64,000 bases of DNA from Absidia repens (taxonomy: Eukaryota > Mucoromycota > Mucoromycetes > Mucorales > Cunninghamellaceae): assembly GCA_002105175.1 (NCBI GenBank), contig MCGE01000003.1:1550001-1614000 (forward strand), given 5' to 3'. This document shows positions 1-12,888 of this stretch, one piece after another. The notes below the pieces were generated by a model, which saw only the letters and a list, made by a program, of their open reading frames with translations, did not search any database and was not told the origin of the DNA. Made by a program: the position numbers and the translations under genes. How positions within the stretch are numbered: the first letter of the stretch is position 1; each line of letters starts with the position of its first letter.

Positions 1-11
1 GTTTAATATAG

Positions 12-405
12 CAAAATCAAAATCCAAAATTCCGTGGTCTCATGGTCCAAAAACTACCAAGAACTTTATACGATCAAGTGGTGAATCAACATCGAACTCG
101 TGCTTCTCGGAATAAGATTGATTTGCCTTTAAACAAAGCGGAAATGTATCAACAAATTGCTGCTTCTTCCTACTTGCCCAAGTATATGGATCAATGTAAG
201 CATATATACATCTATATTGGTATAGAATGATGACCATGTACAGACTAATCAACCTCTCCCTTTTTTTGCTGTTTTAGCATTACGCTCTATCATTGCCAGA
301 CCCGCCATGACCCAAAGTATCAAGGGCATCTTCACCGCTGGTATCACCAAATCAACTCGGTATGCGTCTGCAAAACTTGGTAAATGGATTAAGGGCAAGA
401 AATAG
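12..405 (+). CDS. C-terminal end of an unidentified basic protein (partial)
   Basis: Two exons are visible, about 12-195 and 278-405, joined by an intron with a GTAAGC donor and a TTTTAG acceptor; an AG at 10-11 looks like the acceptor of an earlier intron, so the gene starts left of the window. The visible 102 or so residues are basic and end in GKWIKGKK followed by TAG. The second exon carries a mildly hydrophobic, Ser/Thr/Ala-rich stretch (RPAMTQSIKGIFTAG). I recognise no domain and give no function. Codon use and intron form match the other genes here, so it is very probably a real gene. A polyadenylation-like AATAAA lies at about 592. Confidence 0.6.
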
Positions 406-825
406 TTTAGTAGCCTTTTTTATTTTTTATTTTTTAATCTTCTGTGAATAGAATAGTGTATTTTTTTTCTTTTTCTTTATCTTTTTACTTCTTCCTTTGT
501 TTGAAAGGCTCTCTTTTTTTTTATTATTATTTTATTGATTTGGTTTGGTTTGAATGATGATGATAACGATGCTTTTTTATCGATTCTTGTAAATAAAAGA
601 TGATGATGTACGTACAAATTTAATGCAACAATGGCTTTTGACTCTTTTCTTCACTTTTTGATGCTTTGGGTGGGCTTTTGTGATTGGCTGTTTCTTGGTT
701 GGGCCTTCAAAAAAATTTTAGCGGGCGGGTGGCTTGCAAATCTTTTTATGTTTTGGTTTTGCCTTTTTTTTTTATTTTCTTCTTTTCCTTCCTTCTCTTT
801 TTCCCGATAAAAACTATATATCAAT
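406..825. other. Spacer with 3' UTR and S29 promoter region
   Basis: No open frame of interest. It holds the T-rich 3' UTR of the upstream gene, an AATAAA near 592, and just before the S29 start a pyrimidine-rich tract (about 762-806) of the kind seen before several strong genes in this window. I see no clear TATA box. Confidence 0.5.
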
Positions 826-1509
826 ATGGCTCACGCTAACGTTTGGAACTCTCGCCCCAAGTCCTATGGCAAGGGCGCTCGTCAATGGTAAATACAACAA
901 ACAACAACAGCAGCAGCATGATTATCAGCAAGAGGGGGGGAGGGAGGGAGCATATTGGGAAAGGGGGAGGAGTGGCGCTGGGTGGGAAGGGGGAACGACA
1001 GACTGGAAACAAAAAACAAAAAAACGAGGAGGGTCAAGGAACTAGGTCTCGCCACTCTCACGTTTACATACGCACTCCCATTCACATTCAATCACGTACA
1101 TACCCATACTCATTCATTCAGCTTTTATACTCAACTACCCCAAAACTCCCCTACTCATTTTCCATGCACGTGTATTCACCTATTAGGTAGAGAGACTGGG
1201 GACTAGAGGCAGAATGCTCGAGGGGAATCGGGAAAAATACATAGCATGGATGACTGAAATCTGTACGATGGTCCATTTTTGATTAACTGTCTTTTTTTTT
1301 TTTTTACATTTGATGATATTATAGCCGTGTCTGTGCTCACCGTGCTGGTTTGATCCGCAAGTACAACCTCAATATCTGCCGTCAATGTTTCCGTGAATAC
1401 GCCAACGATATCGGTTTCCACAAGGTAAGATAATTGATATATCAATGCCTTTTTGTTATCTATTTACTCACCAACTTCGTTATTACCCTCCTCTTCATAG
1501 TACCGTTAA
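826..1509 (+). CDS. RPS29: 40S ribosomal protein S29 (uS14)
   Basis: Small zinc-binding protein of the 40S subunit head. Three exons, 826-887, 1325-1424 and 1501-1509, give 56 residues, the usual length of eukaryotic S29. The start [11 protein letters not shown] is followed by the four family cysteines in the two CxxC pairs (QCRVCAHR and [11 protein letters not shown]) and the end DIGFHKYR. The first exon stops inside the first Cys codon and the last exon codes only Tyr-Arg. Intron 1 is 437 bp, several times the local norm, and G-rich in its 5' half, with no convincing box C/D or H/ACA RNA seen by eye. The pyrimidine-rich tract ahead of the ATG fits a highly expressed translation gene. Confidence 0.96.
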
Positions 1510-1968
1510 ACTCTTTCATAGTGCTTTGGTTTTTTTTTTCATATCTCAAATAAAAAACGCATATCATATTTGATAAAATCGTACTTTTTATCTTTTATCT
1601 TTTTTTATGAATGTTTGTGTTGGGTATTCCATTACTGGTAGTTGATTGTTGTGCGATCGTACCTGGATTCGCAGGAAGGGTGATCGGCGTGGTTTATGAA
1701 AAGAGGGTTTTGTTTGGGGTATATTATTTGACTAGATCTTTTTGTGTATCTGCATTTTATAGGTAATGGTTTAGTTGGGATGGGGATGAAATGCATGCCA
1801 AGCGATTGATGCCTATTGGGGTTTGGGATGAGATCCCATTTTTACCTTACTGCCCGTTTGGTGCCAGATCACCAATGCGGCGTTTGAAAATATATAATCC
1901 ACCTTTTTTTAATATTTGACTCTATCTCTCTCTTTTTTCTTTCTAGTTTAGTTAAAGTAAACAAAACA

Positions 1969-2976
1969 ATGACTGTACCTGACTACTATGGCATACTTGA
2001 GGTGTCAGAAACCGCCACACAAGAAGAAATACGACAAGGTAATGCATGTTTTGGACATGGTGTTCGATATCACTTGATAATAACGAACTCTTACGATATT
2101 GTTTATCCTGTTTTCTCCCTCTCTTTCTCTTAGCATACAAGAAACAAGCCTTACTTCACCATCCTGATCGGCTTGAACAAACTGCTACCGTACAGGAGCG
2201 AGAGGAAGCAACAAAACGATTCCAACTCATAGCAGACGCTCTCTATATATTGGGAAATGACCATCGACGAAAGGATTACGACGTTTCAAGAGCCCGTCAA
2301 GGTACTTCAACTCAATCGACCCCCCATGCTTCAGCAACCCAAGCACATCATGTATTTGGCAATGTATTTGAAGACTTGCTCAAACCCGAAGGTAAGCAGT
2401 GAAAAGATATTGTTCAGTCCTGTCGCTATGAAACTTACAATCACCTTTTTTTCGTACAACCCCGCTTATTCTTACTGCATACAAGTGGATCGACCTGGTC
2501 ACGCTTGGCGAATCTTAGGTGCTGGTGCTGGTAAGAAAACAAATATGAAAAAAAAAAAAACTAAAACAGAACACATGAATGTCTCACGTTATCAACCCCT
2601 CCCCCCTCATGCTGACTTAGGTGCTGTTCTTGGCTTTATCGTTGGCAATGTGGGTGGTGCGGCAGTGGTAAGCGGCACATTACCGTTGGGCTAGTATGGC
2701 ATACAATCTAACATTTTCCTGTTTATTTTTGTTTGCTTTTAGGGCGCATTTGCGGGTAAAACGCTCGGACAAATCAGGGATAATAAAGGTAATGAATAAA
2801 AGGACTGACAAGTTCAAAAAAAAAAGCAAAACACATATTTCTAACGTTTCCTTCATATTATAGGCGTTTCGGTGTACACAGCCTTCCAACGTCTGGGCAT
2901 CGAGCAACGGCAAGATATATTAAGATCGCTTCTCACTCGATTTTTGATGAGCGGAACAGCTGGTATGATGAAATGA
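1969..2976 (+). CDS. J-domain (DnaJ/Hsp40) protein with glycine-rich C-terminal segment
   Basis: Hsp70 co-chaperone of about 192 residues in six exons (1969-2038, 2134-2391, 2486-2530, 2621-2667, 2743-2788, 2864-2976). The N-terminus starts MTVPDYYGILEVSETA and carries the diagnostic HPD loop (KQALLHHPDRL), then helix IV and a J-domain end around residue 75. After a Ser/Thr-rich linker comes a run of small residues (ILGAGAGAVLGFIVGNVGG, then GAFAGKTLG), like a glycine-zipper or weak membrane hairpin, split over three very short exons. No zinc-finger or client-binding domain of type I/II Hsp40s is present, so it is a type III J-protein. The J domain is certain; the partner membrane or substrate is not known. 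A hairpin inserted in a mitochondrial or ER membrane is an inference. Confidence 0.88.
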
Positions 2977-3336
2977 AATCAAGATCAAAATACATATCAA
3001 GAACCCTTTTCCCAGGACATATATACTACTCTATCCCCTCTATTATGATATCTATATTTATTATTTTATTAGTCCTTTTTTCCCCCAACTACTTACATAT
3101 AGTATAGCGAACACATATACACACATTCACACAGAATAGCACTTATATATATATAACCCTTTTTGAATATAGTGTACTTTTTTTATTGATTGAATATATA
3201 AACAATAAACAAAACTATCAAACTACTATTGAAAAGACAATATGACTATACTACGACTATAATTATATAAATGATCACTGCTACAAATAAATAAAAAAAC
3301 GAGGGGGCAGGAACAAGGAAAGGAAGGTGGGAATAA

Positions 3337-4200
<864 letters not shown>

Positions 4201-4360
4201 GGCACTATATATGTATATTAAAAGCGCAAAGAAAGGAAAGAAAAAAAAGGTAGACGAGGTAAAAAAAAAAAGTGTGAAAATCAAATCGGGCAAAGCTCCG
4301 GACACTTCCAAAAAAAAAAATGTTTTGCGGGATTTAAACGTTGAAACGTGGGACATGTAG

Positions 4361-5084
4361 GGCTGGCACTAATTCAGCATTCTAGTAGTGAGACTGACTC
4401 GTCATGTTCAACATTCGACCGATCGACACATATTTTCTATGTTTGAAAAAAAAAATCAAGATGGGCAGTGACACCTCGACATATCCCACTTTGGTAGGTA
4501 GTTTCTTGGGATTTAAATGACTTTTAGTTGGGTTTCAATGTATACCATACGCAAAAAAAAAAAAAAGAGAACTGAACAGATACAGTACTGTACTGTACAG
4601 TACAGTACAATACCTATTGGACATTATAATATTTTACAAGGACGGAATACATGCAACGCGGCCTAGGTTAAATTTTATGAATGATAGTGCGAGAATGGAG
4701 CCACGATCTATATTAGAAGTAGGTTAGAACCGCAGTTCAGTCGCGGGGGCTCTAGGAAAGGGGAAAGAAAAAAAGTCATAGCGAATGAGCTAGGAAGATC
4801 GTGTTTGGTAGGCACACACACGCAATATCCACAACAATTGTTTTCCTCGCTATATGATGAGTCATTAAATGAGTAATAAAAAGACATACTTTATTTGAAG
4901 GGATATGGTATATACTAAATTAAGAGCGCTAGGGTTTATTGTAAACAGAGACCTTATGAAGATAGCATGAAAGAGACTATTGGGATATATGAAGAGTGGT
5001 CAACATTAATCCAAAGAGCCGATTGTAAAACGGGGATCTATTGCACATGACAAAATGAAAGGGACTAATGGAGCACTTTTTCGT
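4361..5084. other. Gene-poor AT-rich spacer with a GTAC palindrome
   Basis: No supported gene. At about 4580-4615 there is an alternating palindromic stretch made of AGTACTGT/ACAGTACT units, which recurs near 33690-33727. From about 4850 onward the sequence resembles the outer tail of the AATAAA dispersed repeat (tracts such as TACTTTATTTGAAGG), comparable with 20800-21130. Confidence 0.4.
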
Positions 5085-5400
5085 TGAAGCAAGTAAAAAG
5101 AGACATGTTTTATTTAATTGAAGATACAAACTATGACAAACTAACAATAAACTAAGCTAATGAAGACTCCAAGAAAACCAACTAATGGCGGTCTCACATC
5201 TTGAATCCAAAATGAAAGGGCTTCCCCATGCATGTTGTAGTCCCTGAGCTGAAACACCCCCCGGTAAACTAGTCCTGACGCTAATCTATGATCGCTAAAA
5301 TCTCAGAAAAGCTAATTGCTAAAGAAAAAAAGAAGGGAAAAAAATGGGAGTAAAATAAAAATTCACGTGTGCTGGATTTGAAATGTATATTTTTTGTATC
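5085..5400 (-). repeat. Dispersed AATAAA repeat, copy 1 (antisense)
   Basis: Member of a family seen eight times in this window. Shared marks, read on the plus strand here, are GAAGCAAGTAAAA, ACATGTTTTATT, AAACTAAGCTAATGAAG, CCAAAATGAAAGGG, a CCCCATG core, then a purine-rich run and a TCACGTGTG end. In the opposite (sense) direction the element runs from a CACGTGAA end through a pyrimidine tract to an AATAAA-like signal. No open frame. Probably non-coding. Confidence 0.75.
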
Positions 5401-6354
5401 ACCCTCATAATTATAAAAAATGGTAGCCTTCCTTTTTTTGATCTCTCTTCTATTTCACTACAACAACACCATACAGTATAATCAACGCGATAATTTCCGT
5501 TTTTTGTAGAAACTATCACCATTCAATATTAGCGACATGATGACTTCCTCTTCGTTTTACAGCAGCCAGCATAGGTGAAACTGTGCCCTCCGCTGTTGAA
5601 CATTTACCACCACGCAATCGTAGTATAGATCTTCCCCCTCCCTCGCTGTAGAATAGTTTGCCGCTTGTGATAGGTTTGTTTACATTTTATTTTATCCTTT
5701 TTTATGTTTATTCTACAATAAAAACGAAGATTTATATGTCTTCAATGAACGTCATCCAAAAGTTACAGAGTATCATGGAATGTTTTTTTAAGTGCTGTAA
5801 AATTGGTTTCTCAACAAATATGATTCAGTATACCAACCTGCCCTCTTCATTTCTCAGGTTCAGGTCTATGTTCATTATATCCTGCTTTTAGACCAGAAAC
5901 GCATACCCTAAAAGTTCTATCTTAAGATAGAGCAAAGAAAATATAGTCTGCATGATACCACAAAAAAAAAAAAAGGAAAAAATGCTACCCTTATTCAGCG
6001 TCTGCTTTTGTTGATAAAAAAAAACATATAGTCGACGGAATGCTCCACCTTTTTTTGGTCCACACTCAGCGCAATATAATTATGCAAAACCTAATTTTTA
6101 CCGAACTTTCCTTATAGAAACATTCAGTCTATGATATGTATCATTCACTGTCAAATGCAGTCCCAAATTGCAAATATAATAAGGCAAAATATATAATATT
6201 TTTGTAAAGACTTTTATTTGAGATATATATAATTCAAAATGTAGCAAATAGGGTATATAATCAATGAAGTGCAAAAAATAAAGGAGGAGAATTCTATTGT
6301 GAGGGATAGTCATATGGTTGTGGAGGTAGGTGTAAGGGGATCTATACTACTTCA
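5401..6354. other. Spacer without recognised gene
   Basis: Short open frames at 5658-5891 and 6098-6313 are AT-rich, lack introns with good borders and resemble no family, so I leave them out. The last 100 bases are the likely 3' UTR of the minus-strand AAA ATPase gene. Confidence 0.4.
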
Positions 6355-8597
6355 TCAGTCCTTTTTTTCGGTATCATCAGACTTGCTGTTACTGTCCTTG
6401 TTTTCAATATCATCCTTGTTTCCAGTATCATCCTTGTTTTCAGTATCATCCTTGTTTTCAGTATCATCCTTGTTTTCAGTATCATCCTTGTTTTCAGTAT
6501 CATCCTTGGTGTCATCACCATCTTTGGTTTCAGTATCGTCTCCATTGTCATTATCGTCGTCCTTCTTTTTTTCCTTCTTGTCATCGTCGTTATCCAAGTT
6601 TCCCAGTTTGTCGTGGAGCTTTGCTTGTTCCCGGTCTAGTTGAATACGTTCAAGGAATTCAGGCACACGGTCAAAAAGACGTCCCAAAAGTTCTTTTTCA
6701 TCCACTTGGTTAGGGCCAACTTCCAAAAACAAAGTAACAAACAGATTTTGCAGTTCCGCAGTCGTCACATGGTTTTCAGGGATCAGGGACAAAAACTTCT
6801 TCAGGCAGGATTCCAAGTAGTCTTTGCGCTCTTGATCTTCTTCATCTTCATCTTCGCTGGGTGGTGTCGGAGGGAGCTGCACGTGGTTGCTTTTCCGTGA
6901 TGTCTTCATCAAGGATTTGACGCCCGTCGCTGATTCGATATCTTCATCATCATCGTCATCCACCAAGTCAGGAGAGCCAAAGAACCGCCAGAACATAGCT
7001 TCCATTTGGTAGTGCACAGCATAGCCAAGCTCCAACTTGACATCCATACGACCAGGTCTTAAAAGGGCAGGTGTAATCTTATTCATATCATTACATGTCA
7101 TAAATATCACTATAAGAAAAGGAAAGACCAGTCAGTAATGGTGTATCAGTTTGGGCTAATTTCCTTTTGCCATCAGACAAACAAAAAAAAAAAAAAAAAA
7201 AAAAACTTACTTGTGCCGTCATTGCCATTGATACCATCAATACCATTCAATAGGCCAGATTTAGATACGGATGAGTCGCTGCTAGATTCATCATAGTGGT
7301 CCACGTCTTCAATGACAAGAAGGGTTTCCTTTGGAACGGCCGTCACCAAGTTCGAAAATTCAGAATCAGAGCGTACTTCCCCCAACTTGACCAAAGCTAG
7401 ATCGAATTTCAGCTTGCCCTATAAAGAAAGAAAACACATACATAGATAAGTATTCATTATTCATTCATCCATTCTTTATCGAGCCAACTTACAGCAAGTG
7501 CTTGAATAAGCGAAGTTTTCCCGGTGCCGGGAGGACCATACAACAGGAAACCACGTCGATGAGGTAGTCCTTTGCGTTGATACCAGCGTCGACGTTTCAT
7601 AAACCGTTCCATATCACCCAGAAGATTTTCCTTCACATTAAGTGGCAAGTTGACCGAATCATATCCACGAGGTTCCATACTATCCTTGTATACCCAGGAA
7701 TCATAACCGTCCCATCGCAAAATTTTGATCTATATATCATCCAAAAAAAAATTGTCAAAATATATTCGCCCTATAAATTCCTGTGCTATAATATAGAAAA
7801 CTTACGGTGTTGTCTTCGCTGTCATTATAGAGGTCACACCAGTCTTGGAGGATACACTTTAAAGAATCGATCGAGTCACTAGCGGATGTCTCCATGGAGA
7901 TGTCAAGATAGTCTGGTCTATGGCTGTTGACTTTTTCTTCATCGCCGTTGCAGGTTGAGACTGATAAGTTGTATCCATTGTAAGTAATTTTGTTGGTAGT
8001 ATTGATACCTATGAAGAAAAATATTTATAAGAAAAGGGCAATGTAAAAGGAGAGAAAGAAAGAGACTTACGAGGATAAAATCCTATTTTGGGCTTGTGTT
8101 CTTCGCCATTATCGGTGTTTGAATTTGGTCGCGATTCTTCATACATAGCCACTGCATCAATCAAACCAGGAAGTTGTTCTGTATTTTTCATCACATAGTA
8201 ATTGATGGCGTTAAACACTTCATCGTAGTAGTAAACACGAACGGAGATAGTTTTGGACCGTTTAGCCAATCGATCCATACATAATTCTACCAGATTTTGC
8301 CAGTTCGTCCTAAGAATAGCTACAATAACAATAACCATTTTTTGTGAGCCCGATGATTGATTTGGTAATAGCTAAATTGCTAAATCCAAAAAAAAAAAAA
8401 TTCTTACGTGCAATATAAAAAAGGATGCCAATACAAACAAAATCGTTTCCGAAGTAGCGTTGGCCAAGCCTTGTTAACCGTTCCCCTAAAATCCCTTGCC
8501 AGAATTTTTCTTCGCTGATGTTCTCTAAGAGGTAAAGAATAAGTTCCATAACGGAGACAAACTTGAATGATCGTATTTTGGTTAAAGCCAAAGGCAT
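6355..8597 (-). CDS. BCS1-like AAA ATPase with acidic repeat tail
   Basis: Six exons (8597-8408, 8319-8071, 8008-7806, 7729-7493, 7418-7211, 7109-6355) give about 613 residues. After an N-terminal region resembling the BCS1_N part ([21 protein letters not shown]) comes an AAA module with Walker [18 protein letters not shown], Walker [11 protein letters not shown], sensor-like FMTCND and the arginine-finger/second-region motif [20 protein letters not shown]1 itself is a mitochondrial inner-membrane translocase for the Rieske protein; this protein has an expanded lid with an acidic insert ([10 protein letters not shown]) and a Lys/Asp/Glu-rich tail made of DDTENK repeats, and I see no standard presequence, so it is more safely called a BCS1-like paralogue of the large fungal family. 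The start at 8597 follows an A/T-rich leader; a frame extending upstream is only poly-Phe. Confidence 0.88.
6395..6515 (-). repeat. 18-bp tandem repeat coding DDTENK hexapeptides
   Basis: About six to seven units of an 18-bp sequence with core GTATCATCCTTGTTTTCA on the plus strand, in frame with the BCS1-like gene, coding DDTENK with two variants ([12 protein letters not shown]). A length-variable, in-frame minisatellite. Confidence 0.85.
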
Positions 8598-9123
8598 GAT
8601 GATTAAAAATATAGAAGGGAAAAGAGACGGGAGGAAAAAGACAAAACAGAAAAGTAAAAAATGAAGTAAAGAGGAAAAAAAAAAAAAAAAAAAAAAAAAA
8701 GATCCCATTTTATAGAGAGTAGAGAATTTGCCATACTTGGCATATCGTCCGTACCACTTGAGACTATCCTAAGGTGGTTTCTATGGAGATCGTGGCGCAG
8801 TGAAATAACAGCACGTAATGCTGCTAGTCACTTGGTGCCTTGGTCCCGCAGTTAAATGATGATTGAAGAAATAAAAAAACAGCATCATTTTAATACCAAG
8901 CATATTGACAGTAGTACAAATATGCCCAAGTTCATTATTTTATGCAGAAGAAAAGAAATAGAATTTCCTTGGAACTATGGAATTTTCGCATGATTGTTGT
9001 GACGGCTTGGGCTGGCAATAAAAAATCCTTTTTCCTGATTTCCTTCTTTCCTTCTCTTTTGCTCTTGTTCTATAGGCATCTTTCTTATCTATTTTCATTT
9101 TCCTTTTTATATATCTATATACA
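8598..9123. promoter_or_regulatory. Divergent promoter region, AAA ATPase / PP2A B56
   Basis: The minus-strand ATPase and plus-strand B56 genes start 526 bp apart. A poly-A/poly-T run of about 29 bases lies at 8673-8700 on the ATPase side; the B56 side has a T-rich tract ending at about 9120. I cannot name any factor site. Confidence 0.45.
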
Positions 9124-11822
9124 ATGATGAAAGGTATAAAGGGTGTGGTATGTACAAAATAACTAAATAAAACCCGCCTCTGTTTTAGTCTATTGATCTA
9201 ACCAACTATTTTCATTTTTTAAGCTCACTAGAAAAAACTCTTCGCCTGACACTACTTTGGAGCATAACGGAATATTTACCAAACCAAAACACAAAGCTAA
9301 ACTCACAGACCCCCCGCCTTCTTCTGACCCTATTCATCCAACACAACCCGATGCAAAGTCTACTCAAACGAATGGTACCACAAAACTCAAGTCAAAGAAG
9401 TCAAAGAAGCGGAAGAAACTACAAAAACAGCAGCAGCAAGCGCAAACAAAGGATGAACAACCACAACCCCAACCTCAACAATTCTTAGATGCCGATTTTA
9501 ACGTCTCGGTAAGGGTCCCAATACAATATATTACGAGTGTGATGGACATGGGATTACTATTGTTGGTCATAACTCAATGTCTATTTTTAAAAACTCCTTT
9601 TTGCTTTAATATAGTTGGTGCATCCTGTTTCGCCACCACCTTCTGCATCTGCAAGAGCAGCCTCTTCCACCATAGTCTCTGCCTCGGCTACTACAGCTTC
9701 ACTGCCGACAACCACGACAACAACAGCTACAGCAACAAGCAAACCCCATAAATCCCAGCCGGGTCTAGCAAACACTATACGGCATGATTTTGGACTCAGT
9801 ATGAAACCGACCATGAACAAACTGAAAGCTACCATGACACCGAAAGACCCTATCATTCCTATTGGCAAATCTCCCCGACGTAGAAAGTCCTCTCGCTTCC
9901 ATATCGATGTGCAGAACTTTCAGGAATTGGAAAAATACCCTGGTTTCAATGGTAAGTGATATCATCAAGGTGTCTGTGTATATGGAATAGTGTAAAAAGC
10001 GGAATTTCGTCTATAGTTAAACTCGCTTCTTTTGCCCTTTATCATCTTTATAGAAGTACCGGTATCCCAACGTCAAGAACTTTTTTGCCGAAAGCTAGCT
10101 CAATGTACAGTATTGTTTGATTTTGGCGATGTCAACTCCAATTTGAAAAGTAAGGAAATTAAGCGCCAGGCTCTACAGGAAATACTGGAATATGTTGCAA
10201 CCAATCGAGGTGTTATCACAGATTATATATATCCAAAAGTCATCAAAATGGTAAGACCAAAAGGAAAAAAAAAAAAAAAACGAGAATAATTAGGGTACAG
10301 GCATGATCTTACTTGCATCTCCTTTTTTTTTTTTTTTTTTGGTGTCTTGAATCATAGTTTGCTGTTAACTTATTCCGAACCATTCCGCCGCCTTTGAACC
10401 CGACAAGTAATGAAGGCTATGAAGAAGAAGAAGATGACGAACCAGTCTTTGAAACTGCATGGCCCCATTTACAACTGGTGTATGAATTCTTTTTACGCTT
10501 TTTGGAATCTCCCGATTTCAATGTCTCCATGGCCAAGAACTATATCGATGAACGCTTTGTCTTACAGGTAAATCATGAAAAACGGAAAGGCGGTCAAATG
10601 AGTATTTTTTTTAAGGATGGTGACTGATGATCTATTTGTTTTGTTTTGTTTTGTTGTTGTTGTTTACCGTATGTAGCTGCTGGAATTGTTTGATAGTGAA
10701 GATCCTAGGGAACGTGATTTTCTCAAGACAACATTGCACCGCATTTACGGCAAATTTTTGGTTCTGCGTGCCTTTATCAGAAAGTCGATCAATAATATCT
10801 TCTACCAATTTATATATGAAACTGAACAATTCAATGGTGTCGCTGAATTATTGGAAATCCTTGGAAGGTAAAGTATTAAAAGGTACATGTGGAGTGGGGG
10901 GTATCATTATGGGAAATACTAACTCATTTTTTATAGCATCATCAATGGATTCGCGCTACCACTCAAACAGGAACATCGGACATTCTTATTTAAAGTCTTG
11001 ATCCCACTACACAAAGCATCATCTCTTGGCACCTATTATCCGCAACTGGTCTACTGTGTAATTCAATTTTTGGAAAAGGATGCTTCATTTACCAAGGACA
11101 TTATATTACAACTGCTTCGACTTTGGCCAAAAGTGAACAGCGCGAAAGAAGTCATGTTTTTGAACGAAGTGGAAGAAATCTTGGATATCATCGACTCCGC
11201 TTCTTTTGTTGACTTTATGGTCCCTCTGTTCCGGCGTCTGGCGTCTTGTATCAACAGCAATCATTTCCAAGTAGCAGAACGAACGCTTCTATTTTGGAAT
11301 AACGAATACTTTCTCAGTCTTGTCAACGAAAATATCGACACCATTTTGCCAATCATCTACCCGGTGCTATATAGAAACTCGATTACACATTGGAATAGGT
11401 AGAGTTGATTTATCTCGTTTTCTTTTTCTTTTTTATTTTGGTTGCGCATTTACTAATTACTATTACTTTCTTTTTCTTCTAGGGCGATACACGGACTGAT
11501 CTACAATGCATTGAAACTCTGTATGGAAATGGACTTCGAATTATTTGAAAAATGTGCGGAAGATTACACGAAAAGCCAGCAATTGTAAGTGACTACATTA
11601 TACTATGCAGGCGCTATATTCAAGCATTCCGCTGAACCATTTATTTATTATTGTCTCCCTATCTTTTTAGAAAACAAAAACCTGAAGATCGGCAACAAGA
11701 ACTTTGGAAGAAACTGGCTGTAATGGCAATTGAAAGTGATGCTCATAAAGCAGGTAAGAATAAATCGGTCTAAGGGTGCGCTGTAATATGCTCATTTTTA
11801 TTCTTTTTTACTAGATCAGTAG
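9124..11822 (+). CDS. RTS1: Protein phosphatase 2A regulatory subunit B56 (B')
   Basis: Substrate-targeting subunit of PP2A (RTS1 in budding yeast, Par1 in fission yeast). Ten exons (9124-9147, 9224-9508, 9615-9951, 10054-10250, 10358-10567, 10677-10867, 10937-11398, 11483-11584, 11671-11753, 11815-11822) give about 632 residues. The first exon codes only MMKGIKGV, which matches the conserved MM-G-K start of fungal B56 proteins and decides the start. A Lys/Gln/Thr-rich disordered N-terminus of about 220 residues precedes the HEAT-like B56 core: [61 protein letters not shown] and [13 protein letters not shown] are all plain family signatures. The catalytic subunit gene lies at 34.6-35.9 kb in the same window. 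Confidence 0.95.
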
Positions 11823-12888
11823 CACCTAGTCGCTGAAGAACCTCCCAAAGAAAATTTAGATTAGATCTCCCCTCCGTCATTCTCCTCCCTCTCCCTCCTT
11901 ACTATTTAGACTATTAGTTTGATTTACGTCTTTTCCTCTCTTTTTACATTATCAGTTTTATTTGTTTTGTCTTCTCTTTATTTTCTGTGAATATGTGTGG
12001 CTACTTTGATACCCATTTTTACTATAGTGTTTAGTATATAATAAAGAAAATGTAGCCATATACCTATTTTATGCGGACTTCCTGAACTTTTTTTTTTCTT
12101 GGGTGGAGCGCGGATAGCACAAATATGGAAGGCTGGTGTGAAAATGTGAGTCGGGTACAAAATTTCAGTATGTTTGGCGGCGTTCTGATGAAAAACCGCG
12201 AATTAGATATTGACGTCGATTTAAGTAAAATGGTATGCGATGGGAGAGAAAAAAAAAGGGGTCGGTGTACGAGTAGAAGGGGAAGGGCTATCAATATGTG
12301 CAAGCTTGAGTTATTAGAAAAAAAAACATACCCTGGTTTTTGAAAGCAAGGAAAATGACATGATTGATCATTAAATCACATGATTCGTTATGTTGTCCTC
12401 TTGATATATGTGACACTTCACCCAATGACTTCCCCACGTGAACTTACAGTTTGCAAAGAGGGCGAGTCATTTTCCGACTCGTATTTTCAGAAAGAAGTCG
12501 TTGATATTGCGTGCTGAAAGCATCGAATGGTAAAGGATTTATTTATACAGTAGATCAGAAAATAGTGCATCGTTTATTTTTGGGTGAGCTTAAATTATTG
12601 TCTAGAGTAGCCTGACAAGGGTGCACTGACTGCTTGGTTGAAAAACTTAGGTGCCCCTGTCAATATGGGATTGGCCACAGAAAAACACTTTTAATCGCCG
12701 CTGCCACCGCTGAAATTTTTTTAATGGTTTTTGTTTTTTTTCCAACAATTTCTTCTTTCTCTTCTTCTTACCCCAACCACTTTTTTTTCTCAACGAATCC
12801 AACCTTCTTATAAACGTAAGTTTTTCCACGTCTCTGTTTTTAAAACTCTATACTAACAAACCCCTTTTCTATACCTTTACGTTATTAG
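11823..12888. other. Spacer between B56 and VDAC genes
   Basis: Holds the B56 3' UTR with an AATAAA near 12040 and the VDAC upstream region. A CACGTG box (E-box/CRE-like) stands at about 12435 and a pyrimidine-rich tract at about 12720-12800 precedes the VDAC start. Short frames at 12125-12343 are not supported. Confidence 0.4.

Noticed and set aside
882..1206. Several overlapping frames in S29 intron 1
   Set aside because: They lie in the intron; composition is simple-sequence purine-rich and unlike the coding regions here.
4461..4500. Possible first exon MGSDTSTYPTL with GTAGGT donor
   Set aside because: No continuing exon with coding character is found before the repeat zone.
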